Shown here: piece after piece, positions 5,604 through 10,954 of the stretch | Position numbering within the stretch: position 1 is the first letter of the stretch | Layout: each line of letters starts with the position of its first letter | Notes under the pieces: model-generated | Seen by the model: the letters and a program-made list of their open reading frames with translations, nothing else | Told to the model about the DNA's origin: nothing | Databases searched by the model: none | Assembly (NCBI GenBank): GCA_023262335.1 | Contig: JALRBE010000005.1 | Location: 27,534 to 41,188 of the forward strand | Direction: 5' to 3' | Source: Candidatus Saccharimonadia bacterium | GTDB lineage: Bacteria; Patescibacteriota; Saccharimonadia; Saccharimonadales; Saccharimonadaceae | Length of the DNA: 13,655 bases | Program-made: the position numbers and the translations under genes

Positions 5604-7634
5604 ATGAATCTCTCATCTCAGCTCTCCTTGGTAAAAGGGGTGGGCGACAAAGCCGCGGAGCAGTTCGCGAACGCCGGATTGCATACCGTTGGCGACTTGA
5701 TCACGTTCCTGCCGAGAGGGTACGAGGATTTTTCGGAGATCGTGCCGATCGCCGCGATCAGCCCTGGCAAACGGACTATCAGGGCACGCTGCGAAAAAAT
5801 TAGCACGCGCCGAGTGCGACGAGGGCTTCAGATCACGACGGCGACGCTTGCGGACAGCACGGGCAAGTTGCAAGCGGTATGGTTCAATCAGCCGTACCGA
5901 GTCACGCAGCTGACCGGTCACGACGAGTTTTATTTTTCGGGTGAGTTCGAGTTCAGCTACAACCGCTATCAATTGACCGGAGCAAGCGCCGAAAAGGTGA
6001 GCGATATGCCGGTTTCGACCGACAGGATCGTTCCTATCTACCGCGCGGTCAAGGGTTTGAAGGGGCAACTGGTGCGAAAGATTTTGACCGAGTTGAAGCC
6101 GCTGATCATGATGTTGCCCGAAACGCTGCCACAGGGCATCGTTGAGCGCGAAGGCTTGATGAGCTACAGCCGCGCGGTGCTCGGCATGCATTTTCCGGAC
6201 TCGGGACGCGACATCGAACGCGCCCGCGAACGCCTTGGCTTCGAGGAGCTGTTTCATTTGCTGCTCGCCGCGCAGTACAACAAGCAGGCGAATTCCCAGC
6301 TGGACGGCTGGCATATTCCATTCGATCAAACAGCGGTAAAAGGATTCGTTGACAACTTGCCGTTCGCGCTGACCAACGCGCAGCGCATTGCGGCATGGGA
6401 GATCTTGCAGGATTTCGAAAAACCGCACCCGATGAACCGCATGCTGCAAGGCGACGTCGGCAGTGGCAAAACCGCCGTGGCGGGGTTGGCGGCCCGGCAA
6501 TCCGCGGCTAGCGGGTTCCAATCCGCGTTGATGGCTCCGACGGAAATCCTTGCGAACCAGCATGCCGAAACGCTCGCGAAACTGCTCGAGCCGTTCGGGT
6601 TGCAGGTCGGACTGCTGACGGGGAGCGTCAAGGGTGCGGCACGTACCGAGTTGTATGCGCGGATCGCTGATGGCAGCGTCGACGTCGTGGTCGGCACGCA
6701 CGCGCTTATCCAGCAGCCGGTGACGTTCCACAAGCTCGGCTTCGTGGTCATCGACGAGCAGCACCGGTTTGGCGTCAACCAGCGCCAGGAGCTGTTAAAG
6801 AAATCGGCCCGCATGCCGCATTTGCTGGCCATGACCGCGACACCGATTCCGCGCAGCTTGGCACTGACCCTTTACGGCGAGCTCGATATCAGTATCCTGA
6901 ACGAGCGTCCGAAGGGGAGGAAGCCGATCCTGACGAAAATCTGGTCGCCGAATAGTCGCGCCCAATTGTACGACCTCATGGACGAACAGATTGCCATGGG
7001 CAGGCAAGCGTACGTCATATGCAGTCTTATAGACGAAAACGAAGATAACGACCTGAAGAGCGTCGAGGCGGAATACAAGGTGCTGCTTACGGGGCCGTTC
7101 AAGCATCGTCGCATAGGGCTGCTACACGGAAAAATGAAGCCCGCGGAAAAAGACGCGGTCATGAACGAGTTCGCGAACGGCAAGCTTGATATTCTTGTCA
7201 GCACGACGGTCGTCGAAGTGGGGGTCGACGTGCCGAACTCGACCGTCATGCTCATCGAGAACGCCGACCGGTTCGGCCTGAGCCAGCTACATCAACTGCG
7301 CGGACGCGTGGGCCGTTCGGAGCACCAGAGTTACTGCTACCTCATGAACTCGACGAGCCAGAAACCGACCCAGCGGCTGAGGGAGCTCGAAAAGAGCGGC
7401 GACGGTTTTTATTTGTCTGAGGTCGACTTGAAGCTCCGCGGGCCAGGCGAGATTTACGGCCGCGCGCAGCACGGCGAACTGAACTTGCAGGTAGCGACCC
7501 TTGGCGATACCAAACTGATCGCCCGTGCTCAAAAAGAAGCGAAACGGTTCGTCGAATCCGGCCAGGATTTGGTACAATACCAACAGTTAGCTGCCGCGGT
7601 GGAACGCTACCAACGCTTAACGACGTTAAATTAA
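5604..7634 (+). CDS. recG: ATP-dependent DNA helicase RecG
   Basis: 676 residues, near the usual 680-700. RecG remodels stalled replication forks and branch-migrates Holliday junctions. Order: N-terminal wedge/OB region (about 1-200, starting with the LSLVKGVGDKAAEQF helix-hairpin segment), then two RecA-like helicase domains. Visible motifs are Walker A GDVGSGKT (283-290), the APTEIL segment (311-316), DEQH Walker B (384-387), TATPIPR (411-417), LLHGKM, VEVGVDVPNST and the arginine finger motif QLRGRVGR, then the C-terminal RecG segment with LRGPGE. Reading frame is open further upstream, but the ATG at 5604 gives the standard RecG N-terminus, and the upstream sequence is antisense to manB. 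No Shine-Dalgarno is present; the -10-like TACACT six bases upstream suggests a leaderless mRNA. Confidence 0.96.
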   Translation: MNLSSQLSLVKGVGDKAAEQFANAGLHTVGDLITFLPRGYEDFSEIVPIAAISPGKRTIRARCEKISTRRVRRGLQITTATLADSTGKLQAVWFNQPYRVTQLTGHDEFYFSGEFEFSYNRYQLTGASAEKVSDMPVSTDRIVPIYRAVKGLKGQLVRKILTELKPLIMMLPETLPQGIVEREGLMSYSRAVLGMHFPDSGRDIERARERLGFEELFHLLLAAQYNKQANSQLDGWHIPFDQTAVKGFVDNLPFALTNAQRIAAWEILQDFEKPHPMNRMLQGDVGSGKTAVAGLAARQSAASGFQSALMAPTEILANQHAETLAKLLEPFGLQVGLLTGSVKGAARTELYARIADGSVDVVVGTHALIQQPVTFHKLGFVVIDEQHRFGVNQRQELLKKSARMPHLLAMTATPIPRSLALTLYGELDISILNERPKGRKPILTKIWSPNSRAQLYDLMDEQIAMGRQAYVICSLIDENEDNDLKSVEAEYKVLLTGPFKHRRIGLLHGKMKPAEKDAVMNEFANGKLDILVSTTVVEVGVDVPNSTVMLIENADRFGLSQLHQLRGRVGRSEHQSYCYLMNSTSQKPTQRLRELEKSGDGFYLSEVDLKLRGPGEIYGRAQHGELNLQVATLGDTKLIARAQKEAKRFVESGQDLVQYQQLAAAVERYQRLTTLN

Positions 7635-7673
7635 TAAATATCATAGCTTTAAAGGAAAAAGAGCAGCCGGTCT

Positions 7674-7692
7674 CGACGAATTTATTTCGTCG
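7674..7692. repeat. Perfect hairpin in the recG-PLC-like intergenic region
   Basis: CGACGAA (7674-7680) and TTCGTCG (7686-7692) are perfect complements around the loop TTTAT. No T-run follows on the + strand; on the - strand one appears only about 13 bases on. It is therefore not a standard terminator. It may be an RNA end-protecting hairpin or a protein site. The 102-base gap holds nothing else clear. Confidence 0.45.
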
Positions 7693-7736
7693 CACCGCGC
7701 GATGAGAAAAAACCTTGGTTTTGTCTTATTACGTCT

Positions 7737-8564
7737 ATGTATTCTGGAACCACATTCCGAACGAAATCAGGGCGCATGATGGGTGTTCATCAGCGTATCG
7801 ACCGCATAGCGCGACGTGAATTGTCGCTCGTCTTGCCTCGCAAGCGGTTTTTTCCGTCCGAGCATGACATCTTGCATTTCGAAGGCTTGAACGGCCCTGA
7901 CGGCATCAAGCGCAAAAGCCCTGGCCAGGACGAGCCGTGGCATTACATAGACCCGTCCGATCATAGCGATGACGGGCTGCGGCAGATGATACGCGACCAT
8001 ATCCATAATTTGTCCGTCGCGCTGGCCGATGGCAACGGGCCGCGTGCCGCGTTCGAAGCCGCATGGATGGCGCACGCCATTGCTGACGGCCTGACACCTG
8101 CCCATCACTACCCGCTTGAGGAGAAGCTCGAGGAGCTACGTGGAGGGCAAGGGCTGGAAACGCGCACGTCCACGCGCAAAAAACTGGTACTGCCCGGCAA
8201 CAATCGCCGTCATCAACTGCGTAACAATTGGGAATTTTGGGGTGCCAAAGGTGTCATGACGACGCACGTCGCCTTCGAACTTGGCATCGCCACGACGCTC
8301 GCCGCGTCGGGCAAGCTTCCTGACGTAACACCGAGCAGCAATGACCTTGTGCGCGTCAAGACGGAGGGCTTCATGCCACTGTTCGACGAGGCGTTGCACC
8401 GCGTGGCGGGACTTGCGCTCTACGAAGAGTTCTCGCGGGTAGGCTGGACTCGCCGCCTGGCTCGTGAAACCAAGCGGGAACTGATTCCAGAAATCGTCCG
8501 GGCGGTCACCTTAGCGTGGTACAAAAGCGCGCTCGACGCGGAAAAGAGGACGAAAAAGCAATGA
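7737..8564 (+). CDS. Zinc-phospholipase C / S1-P1 nuclease-like protein, function unknown
   Basis: 275 residues from ATG 7737. The segment WMAHAIADGLTPAHHY (110-125) has His113, Asp117 and His123 spaced HxxxDxxxxxH with a Pro two before the last His. This matches the zinc-ligand spacing of Bacillus phospholipase C and S1/P1 nucleases (HxxxDxxQPxH). PWHYID (67-72) and HFEG (47-50) recall other metal- or substrate-binding positions of that fold. There is no signal peptide, which is odd since PLC and S1/P1 enzymes are secreted. The N-terminus is uncertain: ATG 7776 or 7779, giving MMGVHQRIDRIARR, may be the real start, since the first 13 residues look unconserved; neither start has a Shine-Dalgarno. 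Its end overlaps rsmD as ATGA, so the two are likely coupled. Fold similarity is a moderate inference and enzymatic activity unproven. Confidence 0.7.
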   Translation: MYSGTTFRTKSGRMMGVHQRIDRIARRELSLVLPRKRFFPSEHDILHFEGLNGPDGIKRKSPGQDEPWHYIDPSDHSDDGLRQMIRDHIHNLSVALADGNGPRAAFEAAWMAHAIADGLTPAHHYPLEEKLEELRGGQGLETRTSTRKKLVLPGNNRRHQLRNNWEFWGAKGVMTTHVAFELGIATTLAASGKLPDVTPSSNDLVRVKTEGFMPLFDEALHRVAGLALYEEFSRVGWTRRLARETKRELIPEIVRAVTLAWYKSALDAEKRTKKQ

Positions 8565-9103
8565 GCATGCGGATCATCGCCGGCACGTACGGGGGCCGTA
8601 AGATCGTCACTCCTGAAGGCAAGAAGACACATCCAATGAGCGAACGGATCAGAAACGCGCTGTTCAACAGCATCGGTAGCGAAATTGTCGGCGCGCGGGT
8701 ACTCGACGCGTTCGCCGGCAGCGGAGCACTCGGCATCGAGGCGCTCAGCCGTGGCGCCGCCCACGTGACCTTCGTCGAAAAGGACCGTGTCGCGCAGAAT
8801 ATTATTGATGAGAATATTACTACGCTTGGAATAGGCGACCAGGCAAAACTCGTCAGGGCGTCCGTAGGCGGCTGGACTAACACTTACGCCGGCGAGCCGT
8901 TCGACGTCATATTGATCGATCCCCCGTATCACGACCCGCAGTTTTCCACAGCCATGCGATTGATTGGGCTTTTAAAGCCGGGAGCGCTTATGGTATTATC
9001 GAGACCAGGAAGAAGTGAGAGCCCGACCGGAGCAAGAATTGTTGTGGTGGACAATCGTAGTTATGGAGACGCGGCTCTCACGTACTTCCGAAAAGAAGTA
9101 TAA
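8561..9103 (+). CDS. rsmD: 16S rRNA (guanine-N2)-methyltransferase RsmD
   Basis: 180 residues, typical of RsmD, which uses S-adenosylmethionine to methylate G966 of 16S rRNA in the small ribosomal subunit. N-terminal MRIIAGTYGGRKI (3-15) and MSERIRNALFNSIG (26-39) are family hallmarks. The SAM-binding motif is DAFAGSGALGIEALSRGA (49-66) and the catalytic motif IDPPY (119-123). I chose ATG 8561 because it overlaps the preceding TGA as ATGA and has GAGGA about ten bases upstream; ATG 8567 would give the shorter canonical MRIIAG start but with a poorly placed ribosome site. A terminator follows its stop directly. RsmD genes often neighbour coaD, but no coaD is present here. Confidence 0.93.
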   Translation: MSMRIIAGTYGGRKIVTPEGKKTHPMSERIRNALFNSIGSEIVGARVLDAFAGSGALGIEALSRGAAHVTFVEKDRVAQNIIDENITTLGIGDQAKLVRASVGGWTNTYAGEPFDVILIDPPYHDPQFSTAMRLIGLLKPGALMVLSRPGRSESPTGARIVVVDNRSYGDAALTYFRKEV

Positions 9104-9123
9104 GGCGCGGATGCGTCTTTTTT
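9104..9123 (+). terminator. Intrinsic terminator after rsmD
   Basis: GGCGC (9104-9108) pairs with GCGTC (9113-9117), including one G-U pair, around the loop GGAT. Six T follow at 9118-9123. It begins directly after the rsmD stop codon and separates this operon from the convergent TrmB-type gene. Confidence 0.75.
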
Positions 9124-9174
9124 GATTGGTTTTATAATCAGGATTCGCGGTTCGTGCCAGCGGGATGCAGGCCG

Positions 9175-9960
9175 CTACGATTTGACCGGCGCGTCCGCGG
9201 CGCGCCATAACAGCTCAAAGAACTGCCGCTGCGTCTGCGCGACGGCCGCCTGGTGAATCTCCACGCCGAACATGTCCTTGTGATTCCAGGTGAAATACGC
9301 GACGGTGTCGTCATAAATCACCATGTTGTGGTCGACGCTGAACACCTCGTTGTCTATGGTCCGTTCCTGCCAGTGTGCAAGGCGTTCGTTCACGTGGGTT
9401 TCGTACCATTTGTCGCGCGAACCGGAAAAGCCGCTTCCTACTACGCCCCTCATGTGGAGCTCCTTTTCGTTGCACTTCGTTACCCATCGTTCAAAAAACT
9501 CTTGGTTGGTCGATGATTGCATCGGTTCTTGGAGAACGCATAAGATTTCGCCCGTGGCGCGGGTTTCGTTCCATAGTAACTGTTTCAGGCCGCTTGCGCC
9601 TCGGTACACGTTCACGCGTGATGCGTCCAGCTGCCGTTCGGTCCGCTGTGCGATAAGCGCCGGGAGCGATAGCTGGGCGGATTGCAAGGCGGTTTGCCGT
9701 TGAGCGAGCAGCTCCTGCAGGGCTTCCGGAGGCGCGATCCGAATGATGTCGCGGGAGTACTCGGAATCAATCTCTATCAAACCGCGTTCTTTGAGAAGCG
9801 GCAAAAGCCTGTATACTTTCGTTCTTTCGACGCCGCTGGTGCGCGCCAGCTCCGAAATCGTCTGCGAGCCGTGATTCCAAGCAGCCTCATACAGTTTGCT
9901 CGCGTCGCTATCAAAGCCGAGCGAGCTGAGCAGTTTTCGCACGGTTGACTCCTTTGTCAT
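9175..9960 (-). CDS. TrmB-family transcriptional regulator
   Basis: 261 residues. The N-terminal winged helix-turn-helix spans about 15-75: LYEAAWNHGSQTISELARTSGVERTKVYRLLPLLKERGLI is the TrmB-type arrangement, with SGVERTKVYRLL as the recognition helix and the IDSEYSRDIIRIAPPEALQELL wing and linker leading into a helical linker. The C-terminal part (about 110-261) resembles the effector or dimerisation domain seen in many TrmB-like proteins, with a phospholipase-D-like beta pattern (VNVYRGASGLKQLL, ILCVLQEP, MVIYDDTVAYFTW), but no HKD catalytic motif is visible. Members repress or activate sugar and other metabolic genes. Its start has no Shine-Dalgarno; a TATAAA box lies eight bases upstream, so the mRNA is probably leaderless. 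It is divergent from the HD-domain gene, with a palindrome inside its own promoter, so autoregulation and control of the HD gene are likely. Confidence 0.82.
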   Translation of the reverse strand: MTKESTVRKLLSSLGFDSDASKLYEAAWNHGSQTISELARTSGVERTKVYRLLPLLKERGLIEIDSEYSRDIIRIAPPEALQELLAQRQTALQSAQLSLPALIAQRTERQLDASRVNVYRGASGLKQLLWNETRATGEILCVLQEPMQSSTNQEFFERWVTKCNEKELHMRGVVGSGFSGSRDKWYETHVNERLAHWQERTIDNEVFSVDHNMVIYDDTVAYFTWNHKDMFGVEIHQAAVAQTQRQFFELLWRAADAPVKS

Positions 9961-9968
9961 AGTTATAG

Positions 9969-9998
9969 TTTATAATATGTGCATTTTTTGCACAACAA
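9969..9998 (-). promoter_or_regulatory. Promoter of the TrmB-type gene
   Basis: On the - strand TTGTTG (9998-9993) serves as a possible -35 and TATAAA (9974-9969) as -10, with an 18-base spacer; TATTAT (9977-9972) is an overlapping alternative. Eight bases separate TATAAA from the ATG, which predicts a leaderless transcript. The spacer is almost filled by the palindrome at 9978-9994. Confidence 0.5.
9978..9994. promoter_or_regulatory. Palindromic operator candidate TGTGCA-N5-TGCACA
   Basis: TGTGCA (9978-9983) and TGCACA (9989-9994) are perfect inverted repeats around five T. The 17-base dyad is the size expected for a dimeric winged-helix regulator. It lies between the -35 and -10 of the TrmB-type gene and 30-46 bases upstream of the HD gene -10. 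No termination role fits either strand. Confidence 0.6.
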
Positions 9999-9999
9999 G

Positions 10000-10029
10000 T
10001 TCATTTTGAACGAAGTTCCGTTCTATACT
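10000..10029 (+). promoter_or_regulatory. Promoter of the HD-domain gene
   Basis: TATACT (10024-10029) is a good -10. A weak -35, TTCATT (10000-10005), sits 18 bases upstream. Transcription would start near 10036, leaving a short leader with the ribosome site AAGGAG (10038-10043) five bases before the ATG. The weak -35 is consistent with dependence on, or competition with, a regulator bound at the adjacent palindrome. Confidence 0.5.
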
Positions 10030-10048
10030 AGCTTCGTAAGGAGATGCA

Positions 10049-10861
10049 ATGGAAAAATATCGACTCAGCGAACTGAACGAAAAACTGTATGAAGCCGTCA
10101 AGCGAATCACGTACGAAGCGCTTGGCGAAGTGGCAACGAAGTACGGCAGTGGGTACGAGGACGGCGATCGTCCGACGAAGCGTGACATGGCGTATCATAA
10201 CCTGCAGCATAGCTGGCACGTGAAGAGCGTTGCGGAGCGACTGGCGGGCCAGTATGGCCTGAATGCGTTTGATGCTCGTTTGGCTGCCATGATAGCCGCA
10301 GCGCACGACGTGGAGCATGAACCGACGGCAGACGCTTCTGCTGAGCTTCGGAGCGCGGAGTGGCTCGTATGGCGAATGCATGTCGCGGGATTCAACGACG
10401 AAGACAAGGAGATCGCCTGTTTAGCGATAGAGGGTACGACACCGCTTTTGGGCACGGACGGCGCGTTCGCGGGGCAACGCTATTCGTCGATGCGTTTTCC
10501 GAACGAACGGGCCGAAACGATTGCACGGTGCGTGGCGGCGGCCGACATGAGCGCCGCGTACTCCGCGCACGGCCCTAAAGCGGCTCATGATCTATTCAAG
10601 GAACGTGCCGGCCTCGGCGCGCATGAGCGGCCCGCGACGCTTGAAGGACTCGAGGAGTTCCAATCAGGTCAAATCACGTTCTTGGAGCGCTTGGAGCCTG
10701 TATATCCGGGCGTAGACCAACTGCTTGGCGGGTTGAAGGAGCAAGGAATGCGGTACCATACGTTCTTGCTGCAGGAACTTCGAGCGAGCCGCATAACCTC
10801 GTGGGCTGAAATCGAGCGCTTGGATGCGGAATACGCGGCGGGCTGGTCTACTGAGCGGTAG
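10049..10861 (+). CDS. HD-domain metal-dependent phosphohydrolase, unknown substrate
   Basis: 270 residues. Metal-binding residues of the HD superfamily are visible: MAYHNLQHSWHV (47-58, first His and a second conserved His), AAAHDVEH (83-90, the HD pair with a further His) and AAADMSAA (163-170, the distal Asp). The YHNxxH form is shared with cyclic-nucleotide phosphodiesterases and related predicted phosphohydrolases, so a nucleotide or second-messenger substrate is conceivable, but the protein is too diverged to name one. No signal peptide or membrane segment, so cytosolic. A strong AAGGAG lies five bases before the ATG. It is divergent from a TrmB-family regulator with a shared control region, and a strong terminator follows, so it forms a one-gene transcription unit, probably controlled by that regulator. 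Confidence 0.8.
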   Translation: MEKYRLSELNEKLYEAVKRITYEALGEVATKYGSGYEDGDRPTKRDMAYHNLQHSWHVKSVAERLAGQYGLNAFDARLAAMIAAAHDVEHEPTADASAELRSAEWLVWRMHVAGFNDEDKEIACLAIEGTTPLLGTDGAFAGQRYSSMRFPNERAETIARCVAAADMSAAYSAHGPKAAHDLFKERAGLGAHERPATLEGLEEFQSGQITFLERLEPVYPGVDQLLGGLKEQGMRYHTFLLQELRASRITSWAEIERLDAEYAAGWSTER

Positions 10862-10883
10862 TAAACCAGTTTGCGTTCGCAGA

Positions 10884-10923
10884 GAAACGTCACCGATAGC
10901 TATCGGTGACGTTTCATTTTTTT
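10884..10923 (+). terminator. Strong intrinsic terminator after the HD gene
   Basis: A perfect 16-bp inverted repeat (10884-10899 and 10900-10915) reads GAAACGTCACCGATAG and its complement with no spacer, so the RNA hairpin has a tight AGCT-containing loop. A and then seven T (10917-10923) follow. It ends transcription of the HD gene. On the opposite strand, transcripts of the tail-spike gene would also meet this hairpin, but with a poor T-tract. Confidence 0.9.
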
Positions 10924-10954
10924 GACGCGTAGCGCGTACGTGCGATACGAAAGC

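Noticed and set aside
5613..6764. Long antisense frame within recG
   Set aside because: It is a shadow of a GC-rich gene with clear helicase motifs on the + strand; its translation is Arg/His/Gln-rich with no family signature.
7573..7578. TGGTACAAT extended -10 within the end of recG
   Set aside because: It is 150 bases or more before the next start with no suitable -35, and is explained by recG codons.
9133..9138. TATAAT after the rsmD terminator as a promoter
   Set aside because: No -35 at a suitable distance and no + strand gene until 10049; it lies in AT-rich sequence after the terminator.
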